From NCBI GenBank assembly GCA_035297145.1, contig DATGZN010000107.1, positions 1 through 64,000 on the forward strand: DNA of 64,000 nt, given 5' to 3'. Under the pieces are notes generated by a model. It did not search any database. It was given only the letters and a program-made list of their open reading frames with translations, and was not told the origin of the DNA. This document shows, piece after piece, positions 34,362 to 42,967 of this stretch. The position numbers and the translations under genes are program-made. Origin of the DNA: QHXW01 sp035297145 (GTDB lineage: Bacteria > Acidobacteriota > Terriglobia > Bryobacterales > Bryobacteraceae). How positions within the stretch are numbered: position 1 is the first letter of the stretch; each line of letters begins with the position of its first letter.

Positions 34362-35297
34362 ATGAAAAGACTCTTATGTGCCGCCGCGTTTCTAGCCGTT
34401 CCTGTGCCGCTGTTGTGCCAGCTCGCAATGCCGACGTGGCTGGCGACATATCCCGGGGCGACCGCCGAGACGAACACTTCGAGCGCTCTCCTAGAAGTAA
34501 CCTACACCACAGCCGCGACGCCGGATGCCGTCAGCGAGCACTACCGCAAGCTGTTCGAAGCTGAAGGTCTGCCGTTTGTGCCCAACTCGGATGGAATGGG
34601 CGTGACAATTCGAGGCGCCGCTCAAGAGTGCGACCTATTGATTACGATTCACGGCCAAAGGGACGGCACTTTCGTGAGCGTGAGCTGCGCGGCGAAGTCG
34701 CAGGCATCGGAATCAACCGCGGTGCCCACGGTGATCACGACGACTGGCTCGGGTACGGGCAAAAAAGCTTCCAGGCACGCCCATGTTCTTGGTCAGTCCC
34801 GGGCGCAAACTGAGGAGGATTTCAAAAACAAGGCCGCGGAAACGATGGCGGAGAATCAAGCGCGCGTGGCCGAATTCCATCAAAGGACGTACTCGGATGC
34901 TCCCGCCCCACCTCTGGTATGGCCCGATTGGCTGGTCCACATGGATGGCGCCAAGCCGGCTTTGGAACAGTGTTCGGCTCAAGGGAACGATGGTTGCCTG
35001 GGGAGTAAGTACCGTAGCTCTGCACCGATGACTGCGATCTATAAGTTCTACATGGAACTGTTAAAGGCGCACGGTTATGCGGTTGATCGCGCCAGAATGG
35101 GAACGGGCCAAACCCAGTCTGGAATCAGGCAGAACGCGGATGGCTACGTCGAGGGCTCCAACTATCCCAACGGCTCGCCTGGCGCGCGGTCCGAGATCCG
35201 CGTGAATTTTTCCCGTTGGGTACTCAATGAGCCCATCACGGTTTCGATGCGGTTCAGGGTCTACGCCCATAGAGGCTCCATACAGCGGGTGTTTTGA
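34362..35297 (+). CDS. Secreted protein of unknown family, first of a tandem pair
   Basis: About 311 residues with a signal peptide (MKRLLCAAAFLAVPVPLLCQ). The N-terminal half has MPTWLATYPGATAETNTSS, then HYRKLFEAEGLPFVPNSDG, GVTIRGAAQECDLLI and VSVSCAAKSQ; a Ser/Thr/Lys linker follows; the C-terminal half has PPLVWPDWLVHMDGAKPA and YKFYMELLKAHGYAVDRA. The halves look like diverged copies of one domain. It is clearly related to the next gene. I do not recognise the family. The start at 34362 was chosen for the signal peptide. Confidence 0.65.
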   Translation: MKRLLCAAAFLAVPVPLLCQLAMPTWLATYPGATAETNTSSALLEVTYTTAATPDAVSEHYRKLFEAEGLPFVPNSDGMGVTIRGAAQECDLLITIHGQRDGTFVSVSCAAKSQASESTAVPTVITTTGSGTGKKASRHAHVLGQSRAQTEEDFKNKAAETMAENQARVAEFHQRTYSDAPAPPLVWPDWLVHMDGAKPALEQCSAQGNDGCLGSKYRSSAPMTAIYKFYMELLKAHGYAVDRARMGTGQTQSGIRQNADGYVEGSNYPNGSPGARSEIRVNFSRWVLNEPITVSMRFRVYAHRGSIQRVF

Positions 35298-35302
35298 ACG
35301 TG

Positions 35303-36127
35303 ATGCGCTGGAGACTGGGTATGGCGAGCTTTCTTCTTGCCGGCGCCGGAAGCGTCGCTGGGCCGCAGCTTTCCATGCCGCCGTGGCTCACGAATTTTCC
35401 GGGCGCGACTGCGGAGACTCACGCCACCCCCGGACTTGTGGAGTCCAATTACGAAACCTCGGCTCCGGCCGCGGAAGTGATTCATCACTACCGCAGCGTG
35501 TTCGCAGACAAGAAACTGCCGTTTCACCCCAATGCGGATGGTATCGGAGTTACTATTCGGGGCGCGGCGCCGGAGTGTGACCTGCTGATCCAAATTCGCG
35601 CGAGCGAAACGGGCACGGCGGTGCAGGTGGATTGCGCGGCAAAATCACCGGTTAGTCCGAGTGCTTCTGACTCTGTGGTCAACCCACCAACGACGCGCGC
35701 GGGAGAGCGGACGGAAGCGCGGAAGAGAATTCCAGACAATTTGGCGGAATTCGACCAGCCGCTGTATCCACGCCCGCGAGCGCCGCTGCCGCCATTGGTC
35801 TGGCCGCGCTGGCTGGTCTCCTGCGACGGTGTTCCCCTTGAGCCTCACAAGGGCGTGGACCGTTTCAAGCTGAGCTACTTGAGTGCGGAGTTCACGTCGG
35901 CGTCCGACCGAGCCACCATCCTCGCATTCTACGCGGATCTGCTGAATGCGAATGGCTATCCGGTTTGGTTGCAGAGTTCCGCAATCACACCCCGCGACCG
36001 CTCTACGCTGGTGGAAGGTGTTCACCATTTCGACACCAACCCTGGACCGAATTTTGCCATGCGGGCCGCACTGACGCCAGTGAATGGTTTGATCCACGTG
36101 GAGTTGCGTATCACCGTGCGCAAATAG
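35303..36127 (+). CDS. Secreted protein of unknown family, second of a tandem pair
   Basis: About 274 residues, starting at an ATG 5 bp after the previous stop. It repeats the same plan: signal segment MASFLLAGAGSVAGPQ, MPPWLTNFPGATAETHATP, HYRSVFADKKLPFHPNADG, GVTIRGAAPECDLLI and VQVDCAAKSP, then a charged linker (TTRAGERTEARKRIP) and a second copy-like half, PPLVWPRWLVSCDGVP, ILAFYADLLNANGYPVW. The N-terminal halves of the two proteins are strikingly alike; the linkers and C-terminal halves differ more. The function is unknown. Confidence 0.65.
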   Translation: MRWRLGMASFLLAGAGSVAGPQLSMPPWLTNFPGATAETHATPGLVESNYETSAPAAEVIHHYRSVFADKKLPFHPNADGIGVTIRGAAPECDLLIQIRASETGTAVQVDCAAKSPVSPSASDSVVNPPTTRAGERTEARKRIPDNLAEFDQPLYPRPRAPLPPLVWPRWLVSCDGVPLEPHKGVDRFKLSYLSAEFTSASDRATILAFYADLLNANGYPVWLQSSAITPRDRSTLVEGVHHFDTNPGPNFAMRAALTPVNGLIHVELRITVRK

Positions 36128-36248
36128 GGTTTCGTTCCGGGCGCGGAACCAGGCGCGCGCCCTTTTTTCCAGACGGGAACGCAACGCTGCCGGCGTTCGG
36201 TAGAATACAGTGGATCGTTTCGTGCTGAAACAGATAGGAGGTATTTGC

Positions 36249-36806
36249 GTGCATCGAGCTATTGGCGTTCTGACAATATCGCTGCTGGTGGCGGTGAGCG
36301 GTCTGGCGCAAAAGGGTGAGCATCGCGGCGGCGAGGGCAAGGTAGGGGGCGGGTACATTCCGAAGAAGGGGCCGGCGCCGGTTCGGGAAGCGCGACCAGC
36401 TCCGCAAGCGCGGCAGGAAGGGCGGCCGGCGCAGGAAAATCGCAGTTTCAAGGATCAGGAAGGGCATCCGGAAGCGCCTCACGTTCACTCGAATGGCCAA
36501 TGGGTGGGACACGATACCGGTCGTGACGACGCGCGGTTTCATCTGGACCATCCCTGGGAGCATGGGCGTTTTACGGGCGGAATCGGCCGGGGACACATGT
36601 TTCGGATAGAGGGCGGCGGTCCGAGCCGGTTCTGGTTTGGCGGGTTCTACTTCAGCGTGGCGGACCCAGACCTCGGCTTTTGCGGCGACTGGCTATGGGG
36701 CACCGACCAGATCGTAATCTATGACGATCCGGATCATGTGGGATGGTATCTCGCCTACAACGCGAGACTCGGCACTTATGTCCACGTGATGTATCTGGGA
36801 AGGTAG
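36249..36806 (+). CDS. Small secreted protein with low-complexity linker
   Basis: About 185 residues from a GTG with an AGGAGGT ribosome site. Signal segment AIGVLTISLLVAVSGLAQ, then an Arg/Pro/Gln-rich linker of about 60 residues, then a conserved-looking domain beginning HVHSNGQWVGHDTGRDD and including GRGHMFRIEGGGPSRFWFGG, FYFSVADPDLGFCGDWLWG and DPDHVGWYLAYNARLGTYVH. Rich in Gly/Trp/Tyr/Asp, it may be a cell-surface or stress-related protein. The family name is unknown to me. A TAGAAT hexamer upstream could be a -10 box. Confidence 0.6.
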   Translation: MHRAIGVLTISLLVAVSGLAQKGEHRGGEGKVGGGYIPKKGPAPVREARPAPQARQEGRPAQENRSFKDQEGHPEAPHVHSNGQWVGHDTGRDDARFHLDHPWEHGRFTGGIGRGHMFRIEGGGPSRFWFGGFYFSVADPDLGFCGDWLWGTDQIVIYDDPDHVGWYLAYNARLGTYVHVMYLGR

Positions 36807-36811
36807 CGAAT

Positions 36812-37597
36812 CTACTTCCGTGCGGGCGCCGGTGGCTCGTCACGGCCGAAGGTAATGGTGGAGTCCACGGTGTACATCCTGACGCTGGCGTCGAGGGGGC
36901 GCAGCATCTGGAGCACGATGGCAGCGCCCGCGGTCTTCAGCGAAAAATAAGAGCTGTTCTGGAGCTGCACGGGGAATTGACGCGTGCCAAAAGGCGGGAT
37001 GTGCACGACGGAATCGCTCGAGCAGAGCGGAGTCAGTTGAGGTGCGCGGGTCCTGTTGGGATCGGAGTACAGGTTGCCCGCGGAGTAACAAAGCCACGCG
37101 GTGGCGGGCCGCTCCGAGGCATTGATCAGCAGAATTTCATCGCTGGGGATTTCCGACACGTTGCCCGAAAACCAGGGATTGCGAGTTGGATAAGCCAGTT
37201 CACGCGGGGTTGCGCGGAGCTGGTCACCGGCTACGCATTCGGTAGTGCCACTGACCGCTACCACGGTTGTCAGCCGCGGCGCGGGAATGATCTCTTTGAC
37301 TCTTGCCCAGGCGCTGGTGGTGTCCTCATCCGTTTGCAGCTTGTAGCTGGCCCGCTCGGCGGCACTCAGGCGGACGGTCAGCGAGGGGTGTCCGGCGAGA
37401 GGAGCAAGGGCGCCAGTGCTCTTGTGGCCCTCGACTTCGAGAGTGACGGGGCGGTCACTGAGATTGCGGAGCTCGATGGTGGACGAACACTTGGGGGTGT
37501 AGGCGAGCGCGGGCAGGACGCTTTCGATGACCCTTTCCTGCGCGGCGGCGGGTAAGAGTGCAAGCGTGCAGCACACGAGGCGCGGAACGCGGGGCAT
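36812..37597 (-). CDS. Secreted hypothetical protein, beta-rich
   Basis: A 261-residue protein with a short signal (RLVCCTLALLPAAAQ) and all-beta character: CSSTIELRNLSDRPVTLEVE, HPSLTVRLSAAERASYKL, ECVAGDQLRATPRELAYP, HIPPFGTRQFPVQLQNSSYF and VRMYTVDSTITFG. Phrases like LRNLSDRPVTLEVEGHKS suggest an Ig-like or surface-anchored beta-sandwich, as in many acidobacterial exported proteins. No catalytic signature. It is convergent with the previous gene (5-bp gap). I do not recognise the family. Confidence 0.55.
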   Translation of the reverse strand: MPRVPRLVCCTLALLPAAAQERVIESVLPALAYTPKCSSTIELRNLSDRPVTLEVEGHKSTGALAPLAGHPSLTVRLSAAERASYKLQTDEDTTSAWARVKEIIPAPRLTTVVAVSGTTECVAGDQLRATPRELAYPTRNPWFSGNVSEIPSDEILLINASERPATAWLCYSAGNLYSDPNRTRAPQLTPLCSSDSVVHIPPFGTRQFPVQLQNSSYFSLKTAGAAIVLQMLRPLDASVRMYTVDSTITFGRDEPPAPARK

Positions 37598-37851
37598 GAT
37601 TCATGGTCGCACTTTTTAGGCGTGGGCCTGGAGTTAGCGTCCATAGATGGACTTGGCGTCGACAATTGGACAGACAAGAGTCGGACTGTGACCTTGTCTC
37701 GTAACCGGCCGGTCGCGATGGCGCACGGCGCCGCCGTTGAAATGCATTACTACGGTTGGATTTCCTACTGCCCTTAGAACCCGAAAACTCCCCGTGTGCC
37801 GGTATGGCGGTTCGTTTGCCTTACACACAATCTGGATAAGGGCGGTGCACA

Positions 37852-39045
37852 GTGTCGTTTATAACAGGCAGGAAATACTGGTTGGGTGTGGCGGCATTGG
37901 TGGCCTTTTACTTGTGGCATCCGGCGCTGGGACAAGAATATCCGCTGCCGCAGCCCGTGCAAGAGCCACTTCCGCCACCCGCCGGTAGCGCGCCGGCGCA
38001 GCCACTGTCGCCGCAGCAACTCGACGACCTGGTCGCTCCGATGGCACTCTATCCAGATCCGCTCGTGGGCGAAGTGCTCGCGGCCGCGACTTATCCGATG
38101 GAGATCGCCGAGGCCGAGCAATGGGTGCAGGACCATCCGAAATGGAAGCCATCCAAACTGATGGACCAAGCGAAGAAGCAGAATTGGGATCCCAGTGTGC
38201 AAGGACTCGTCGCGTTTCCGCAAGTGCTGGCGCGGCTGACCCAGGACATGGGATGGACGACGGCGCTGGGCAATGCGTTTCTGGCGCAACAAGCGGACGT
38301 GATGCAGGCGGTGCAGCGCATGCGAGCGCAGGCGCTGGCTCGCGGCACACTACAGTCCACGCCGCAGCAAACGGTAACCACGGAAAATCAGAACGGGCAG
38401 ACTGTGATCAACATTATGCCGGCCAATCCGGATGTCTTGTACGTTCCCTACTACAATCCGGTGTACGTGTGGGGACCACCAATGTGGGGAGTTTACCCAC
38501 CGCTTGTCTACCCCGGAATTGGTATCGGCTTCGGCTGGGGCTTGGGTATCGATCTGGACCTGTGTTTCGGCGGATGGGGCGGTTGGGGCTGGGGTGGCTG
38601 GGGTTGGACGCCGGACTGGTATGGCGGCGGCATCTGGTTGAATCATTCTTTCTTTCACCGATATGGCTTTAATCATTTTCATGGCGAGCCGTTGGGCAGA
38701 TCCAGTTGGGCACATGACCCGGAACATCGCCTCGGCGTTCCGTACGCGAATCGTGACGTCGCGGGCCGGTTTACGGGACGTGCGGGAGGCGGAGCGTCCA
38801 GGGGTGGTTTCAACCGAGGGGCAGGCGGCGGCCGACAGGCATTCGGCCGGCAACGCCTCGGATCCCCGGGATTTGAGCAGCGCGGCTGGACCGGGAAGCA
38901 CAGCGTTTTCGGCGGCTATCACAACGGTGGGGCGACCCGCGTGCAAAGCGACCACGGTTTTTCGAGTATGGGTGCGGGCCGCAGCTTCGGCGGGGGCTTC
39001 CACGGCGGAGGTGGCGGAATGCGTGGCGGCGGAGGAAGGCGGTAA
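37852..39045 (+). CDS. DUF3300 secreted protein
   Basis: A 397-residue protein from a GTG. Signal/anchor segment (YWLGVAALVAFYLWHPALGQ), Pro-rich linker, then the DUF3300 domain: LSPQQLDDLVAPMALYPDP, LVGEVLAAATYPMEIAEAEQ, KNWDPSV-like QNWDPSVQGLVAFPQVL, LTQDMGWTTALGNAFLAQQ, and INIMPANPDVLYVPYYNP plus VYVW. The C-terminal third is Gly/Trp/Phe-rich (GWGLGIDLDLCFGGWGGWG; later many GGG and RGG). Function unknown in the family. It sits 4 bp before a DUF2950 gene, its usual partner. Confidence 0.88.
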   Translation: MSFITGRKYWLGVAALVAFYLWHPALGQEYPLPQPVQEPLPPPAGSAPAQPLSPQQLDDLVAPMALYPDPLVGEVLAAATYPMEIAEAEQWVQDHPKWKPSKLMDQAKKQNWDPSVQGLVAFPQVLARLTQDMGWTTALGNAFLAQQADVMQAVQRMRAQALARGTLQSTPQQTVTTENQNGQTVINIMPANPDVLYVPYYNPVYVWGPPMWGVYPPLVYPGIGIGFGWGLGIDLDLCFGGWGGWGWGGWGWTPDWYGGGIWLNHSFFHRYGFNHFHGEPLGRSSWAHDPEHRLGVPYANRDVAGRFTGRAGGGASRGGFNRGAGGGRQAFGRQRLGSPGFEQRGWTGKHSVFGGYHNGGATRVQSDHGFSSMGAGRSFGGGFHGGGGGMRGGGGRR

Positions 39046-39049
39046 ACAA

Positions 39050-39940
39050 ATGAGAAAACGCAGGCTGACCACCTACGCGGCACTGGTCTTCGCAATGGCC
39101 CCCGCGACGTTCGCTCAAGAGCGTTTCGATTCGGCGGATGCCGCTGCACAAGCCGCCATCGAAGGCGCCGAGAAGCACGACACCGCCCGGTTGGCCGCCA
39201 TCTTCGGTCCGCAGGGAAACGCAATACTGACCTCAGGCAAACCTGAGCAGGACCGGGCCGAGCAGGCGGAGTTCTCGAAGCTGGCGCGCGAAAAGCATGA
39301 ACTCATCACCGACCCCAGGAATCCCAACCGTGTGATTCTGTCGATCGGCGACGAAGACTGGCCGTTCCCGGTTCCTATAGTGCGTTCGAAGGACAAATGG
39401 AGCTTCGACGCCTCCCAAGCCGGAGTTGAGATGCAGGCGCGGCGTATCGGCACTGACGAACTGGACGCTATCGAAATCTGCGCCGGATACGTCGAGGCAC
39501 AGCGCAAGTACGCTTCCGAAGATCACGACAAGGATGGCGTGTTGAAGTACGCTTCTCAGATGATGAGCACGGGGGACCGGCATGACGGGCTTTACCGAGC
39601 CGCCGGGGACGAGCCGCTGGTGCCGCGCGGCCTGGTCGATGCTACCTGGGACGGATCGAAAAAGGCGACGAAACCGTACCATGGATATTATTTCCGTATC
39701 CTCGACGGTCAAGGCCCTCATGCACCCGGAGGCGCGCACAGTTACCGGGCGAAAGATAGGCTCATGGGCGGCTTCGGGCTGGTAGCGTGGCCGGCGGAAT
39801 ATGGCGTGAGCGGAATCCACACGTTGATCGTGAATCAGGACGGCGTGATCTATCAGAAGGATATCGCTCCTCTGCCGGGTGGGGCGCCGCCGCCCATAAC
39901 CCGGTACGATCCGGATCCATCCTGGAGCCCGGTGGATTAA
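39050..39940 (+). CDS. DUF2950 secreted protein
   Basis: About 296 residues. Signal TTYAALVFAMAPATFAQE, then the DUF2950 domain: FDSADAAAQAAIEGAEKHD, LAAIFGPQGNAILTSGKP, RVILSIGDEDWPFPVPIV, DAIEICAGYVEAQRKYASED, YHGYYFRILDGQGPHAPGG, GGFGLVAWPAEYGVSGIHTL and IVNQDGVIYQKDI. No enzymatic motif is known to me. Placed directly after the DUF3300 gene, with which it often pairs; the two probably act together in the periplasm or envelope. Confidence 0.88.
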   Translation: MRKRRLTTYAALVFAMAPATFAQERFDSADAAAQAAIEGAEKHDTARLAAIFGPQGNAILTSGKPEQDRAEQAEFSKLAREKHELITDPRNPNRVILSIGDEDWPFPVPIVRSKDKWSFDASQAGVEMQARRIGTDELDAIEICAGYVEAQRKYASEDHDKDGVLKYASQMMSTGDRHDGLYRAAGDEPLVPRGLVDATWDGSKKATKPYHGYYFRILDGQGPHAPGGAHSYRAKDRLMGGFGLVAWPAEYGVSGIHTLIVNQDGVIYQKDIAPLPGGAPPPITRYDPDPSWSPVD

Positions 39941-39963
39941 CGGGTCCGAAATGGAACACCGTA

Positions 39964-40072
39964 ATGTAGCGCGGGGATACCGCGGGGTTGGCGGGATACC
40001 CGCGGGTTTTTCGATCCCAACGGATCAAAAGGCCGCAGGTACCCGCAAACGGCGCGTGTCCCTGCGCTACAT
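39964..40072. repeat. 109-bp MITE-like element with terminal inverted repeats
   Basis: The outer ends ATGTAGCGCGGGGAT (39964-39978) and its near-complement at 40058-40072 match at 13 of the first 14 positions. Between them lie a terminator-like hairpin and smaller GC-rich palindromes. No reading frame is carried. A similar end (GCGCTACAAATG) lies near 34147. This is the shape of a small dispersed intergenic element, but only one full copy is visible here. Confidence 0.5.
39980..40012 (+). terminator. Rho-independent terminator after the DUF2950 gene
   Basis: A perfect 7-bp stem CCGCGGG/CCCGCGG with a 12-base loop is followed by G and TTTTT. It lies 40 bp after the stop of the DUF2950 gene and inside the MITE-like element. 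Confidence 0.65.
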
Positions 40073-40105
40073 CCGCATCTGTAGCCAACTGCCGGCGCGC
40101 AACAC

Positions 40106-41155
40106 CTATTTCGAAAACGTGATCAGGAGCTTGCCGACTCCATCTTCATAATTCTCTAACATTGAAAAGGCCTGGCTGATGTCGCCCAGCGGCCGCGTAT
40201 GCGTGACGAGCGGGGCGAAGAGGCGGGCGTGGGCGGAGAGCATGGCGAGCGCTTCCGGGGATTCGTGATTGGAGCGGCGAACGTTGTAGAGCGTGATCTC
40301 CTTGCGGCGCAGGGGACTGAATTCAACGGGCACGCGCACCTCGGACGGAATGGCGGTCATGACGACGCGGCCGGCGTTGCGTGTAGCGTGGATGCATTGG
40401 TTGATGCTGTCGTGTTTGCCGCCGCAATCGATGGCGACGTCGACGCCGCGGTTGCAGGTGTCCTGAAGGATCTGGCACACGGGGTCAACGGAGCGCGGAT
40501 CGATGACGGCGTCGGCGCCGGCGGCGCGGGCCAGGTCCAAGCGGTGGACGACGGGGTCTACGACCCAGATACGCGCCGCTCCTGCTAGTTTCAAGGCGAT
40601 CAAAGTGAGCAAGCCGATGGGACCGGCGCCGAAGACAGCCGCAGTCTCACCGGAACTGAGCGCCACGAACCGCATGGAATGCAGTGCCACGGCGAGCGGT
40701 TCGACCATGGTGCCGAGTTCGAGACTGATACCCTCAGGAAGCGCGAGGACGTTTCGCGCGGGCAGGTTCAGATACTCGCGGAAGAATCCGGGCTCTTCCG
40801 GATTGCTCATGAAGCGCAGATTGGCGCATACGTTGTGATGACCGGAGCGGCAGAACTCGCAGTGATAACAATAGAGCGCAGGCTCGAGGGCGGCTCGGTC
40901 ACCCGCTGACCAGCCGGTGACACCCGGACCGGTTTTGACCACGACTCCGGCAGGCTCATGGCCGAGCACCATGGGGTAGACGCAGGGCGAATCGCCTACA
41001 GCGCCTTCGGAATAGGAATGCAGATCGGAACCGCAAACGCCGACTGCGACGACGTGCACTTGCACTTCACCGGGGCCGGGATCGGGGATGGACCGCTCGA
41101 CGATCTGAAACTGGCGCACGCCCGTTAGTTCCGCGGTGCGTGCGGGAGTGCTCAT
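40106..41155 (-). CDS. Zinc-dependent medium-chain alcohol/polyol dehydrogenase
   Basis: A 349-residue MDR-family dehydrogenase of the sorbitol/threonine dehydrogenase type. Catalytic zinc ligands are in VGVCGSDLHSY and LGHEPAGVV; the structural zinc has four cysteines in YCYHCEFCRSGHHNVC. The cofactor motif is VFGAGPIGLL. The substrate-binding glutamate region reads MVEPLAVALH. The likely reaction is NAD-dependent oxidation of a sugar alcohol or related secondary alcohol. Its ATGA overlaps the preceding phosphatase stop, so the two are an operon and may process a polyol phosphate and polyol. Confidence 0.88.
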   Translation of the reverse strand: MSTPARTAELTGVRQFQIVERSIPDPGPGEVQVHVVAVGVCGSDLHSYSEGAVGDSPCVYPMVLGHEPAGVVVKTGPGVTGWSAGDRAALEPALYCYHCEFCRSGHHNVCANLRFMSNPEEPGFFREYLNLPARNVLALPEGISLELGTMVEPLAVALHSMRFVALSSGETAAVFGAGPIGLLTLIALKLAGAARIWVVDPVVHRLDLARAAGADAVIDPRSVDPVCQILQDTCNRGVDVAIDCGGKHDSINQCIHATRNAGRVVMTAIPSEVRVPVEFSPLRRKEITLYNVRRSNHESPEALAMLSAHARLFAPLVTHTRPLGDISQAFSMLENYEDGVGKLLITFSK

Positions 41156-41925
41156 CGGCTGAGAAAACGGAGCACTTCATCGGCAAGCGCGGGCACACAT
41201 GCCACGGAATTGCCGCCGTTGATGGTACTTTTGCCGCTGAAGTCAAAGAAGCGCGCGCCGGCTTCCTCGGTGATGATTTTGGGCGCCGCGAGATCCCAGG
41301 GTTGGACCTTCCCCTCGATCCAGATTTCCGCCTCGCCGCGTGCCACCATCATGGCGTCCAAACAGCCGCCGTAGCAGCGGACCGACCAGAAGGGCTGCGT
41401 CCAGGAGAGCAACTCGTTCGAAAACGAATACTTAGGAAAAAAATTGATGCCGGTCAGGCAAAGCGAAGCTTCCGCGACTTTGGTGATCTTGGAAATGCGG
41501 ATAGGCATGTCATTGCAGAACGCACCGGAGCCGCGCGAGGCGAAGTAAGTTTCGCCGCGGCCGGCGAAGTGGGCCACGCCGGCCACAACTTCGCCATCCT
41601 TTTCCAGACCGATCAGAGTGGCCCAAACGGGGATTCCGCGGACGTAGTCGCGGGTGCCGTCGATGGGATCGATGATCCAGCGCCTGCCGCTGCGCGAGGC
41701 TTTCACGGCGCCCTCTTCGCCCAGCAACCCGTCTTCGGGAAACGCTTCTTCGAGCGCGAGCGCGATAACCTGCTCGCATTCGCGATCTGCCGCGGTGACG
41801 GGAGATTCGTCTGACTTGGAATCGTATCCGATGCCATGCTCGCGATAGCGCATGGCGATTTCGCCGGCACGTAGCGCGGCAGAGCGGCACAGATCCAGTT
41901 CCTTCTCAAAAGTGGCCAAGCACAC
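41152..41925 (-). CDS. Inositol-monophosphatase-family phosphatase, HisN-like
   Basis: A 257-residue Mg-dependent phosphatase. It has the metal motif IIDPIDGTRDYVRGIPVWA, LGEEGAV for the first Glu, and the second Asp-block QPWDLAAPKIITEEAGA. Spacing is as in histidinol-phosphate and myo-inositol phosphatases; the form WDLAAPK with YGGCLDAMMVARGEAEIWI is closer to HisN. Starts at GTG 41925 or, better placed after GGAG, at TTG 41919. Coupled to the alcohol dehydrogenase by a 4-bp overlap. Confidence 0.85.
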   Translation of the reverse strand: MCLATFEKELDLCRSAALRAGEIAMRYREHGIGYDSKSDESPVTAADRECEQVIALALEEAFPEDGLLGEEGAVKASRSGRRWIIDPIDGTRDYVRGIPVWATLIGLEKDGEVVAGVAHFAGRGETYFASRGSGAFCNDMPIRISKITKVAEASLCLTGINFFPKYSFSNELLSWTQPFWSVRCYGGCLDAMMVARGEAEIWIEGKVQPWDLAAPKIITEEAGARFFDFSGKSTINGGNSVACVPALADEVLRFLSR

Positions 41926-41958
41926 ACTCCGTTACACACCAGCTTCGCACGAGTTACG

Positions 41959-42336
41959 ATGAATGCGATGGACAATTTTCGCCAGTTCGAAGCCGGCCCC
42001 GATCCTTTCGGGCGGACGTGGAAGGTGGAGTTCAAGTGGTTGCAGACCGCGATCTCGCTGCGCCACAGCGACACCGTCGATGTGAAGTTCGTGTTGCACG
42101 ACGGGGAGGAGCGCGCGCAGAAGACCATCGCTCTGCCGCACCTGGATCTGCTTCAGCTCAGCAAGAAGACAGGCAGGACCATGACGGACGCCTGGTGCTC
42201 GCGGCTGGCGGCGCTGCACTTGAAACGCATCATCGAAACCGGCGAGGACATGGAGAAAGAGTTGATTACGCTTTCGGCCGACGAACTGGCGGAGTACGAC
42301 GCGCAACTGGAACGCACGCCGGCGAACGCGGCGTAA
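41959..42336 (+). CDS. Small hypothetical protein
   Basis: A 125-residue hydrophilic protein with no signal peptide. It has a beta-rich front (GRTWKVEFKWLQTAISLRHS, VDVKFVLHDGEE) and a helical end (LLQLSKKTGRTMTDAWCSRL, ELAEYDAQLERTPA). An ATG four codons later is an alternative start. It is divergent to the phosphatase by 34 bp. I do not recognise the family; the composition fits a real cytoplasmic protein. Confidence 0.6.
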   Translation: MNAMDNFRQFEAGPDPFGRTWKVEFKWLQTAISLRHSDTVDVKFVLHDGEERAQKTIALPHLDLLQLSKKTGRTMTDAWCSRLAALHLKRIIETGEDMEKELITLSADELAEYDAQLERTPANAA

Positions 42337-42356
42337 GCGCGAGGGTCATTCTATAG

Positions 42357-42860
42357 TTACTTCGGAAGGCGGCTGGCGAAGAGTATGGCGGCCCCAACAG
42401 CGCCTGCCGCGGGAATGCCAAATACGCCCAGGCCCACCGGCCAACCAGCGACGATTCGTTCTTGAACGGCTCGGATCAGCAGCATCGCTGTGACCGGCAG
42501 ATTTACGAAAGCTGCCGAGACCACCCCTGGAGTGTACGAGCGCAAGTAAATGCTCGCCGGTATATGGGGGACAAACACGTTCAAGAACATTACAGCCGTG
42601 TAGGAGATGAAGAGGTATGTCCATGGGCTTCGCGGGCCTCTGCGAACGCTCGCCCCGGTTATGGCGAAGGCAGCAACGGTTAATGCCGCGAGTGCAAGCC
42701 GGAACTGAGCGGCTCCGGGGTGCCACGGCATGTATTCAGCATGTTGTGCGGCCCACGAGGGTAGCCACACTGCCTCTTCGGTGTTATGAATTGTGACCGC
42801 GATGGGGAACACCCACTGCAGGCGCCGGAAAGACCAGCTTGGGTCCGCGTGGTCGGTCAT
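42357..42860 (-). CDS. HXXEE-domain membrane protein
   Basis: About 167 residues, four to five transmembrane helices. The N-terminal helix carries WVFPIAVTIHNTEEAVWLP, with the His-x-x-Glu-Glu motif that names the family. Later segments FRLALAALTVAAFAITGAS, YLFISYTAVMFLNVFVPH, FVNLPVTAMLLIRAVQER and VGLGVFGIPAAGAVGAAI are hydrophobic. The role is unknown; the motif suggests a metal or enzymatic site in the membrane. The start is at MTDHADPS; an upstream ATG would add 15 residues. Confidence 0.75.
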   Translation of the reverse strand: MTDHADPSWSFRRLQWVFPIAVTIHNTEEAVWLPSWAAQHAEYMPWHPGAAQFRLALAALTVAAFAITGASVRRGPRSPWTYLFISYTAVMFLNVFVPHIPASIYLRSYTPGVVSAAFVNLPVTAMLLIRAVQERIVAGWPVGLGVFGIPAAGAVGAAILFASRLPK

Positions 42861-42967
42861 GATGGCAACATAGTATCTTAGCGGGGCACGCGCGGATGGC
42901 TGCATGATTGGCTGAGCGCGCGCGTCTGATTCCGTCGTACAATCCAGTGTTTCATGGAGGCCCGCAC

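Noticed and set aside
37598..37851. Possible riboswitch or small RNA before the DUF3300 gene
   Set aside because: No known aptamer blocks or strong hairpins can be seen by eye.
38560..38650. GGNTGG-rich stretch looking like a tandem DNA repeat
   Set aside because: It lies inside the DUF3300 gene and encodes the Gly/Trp-rich segment common in that family.
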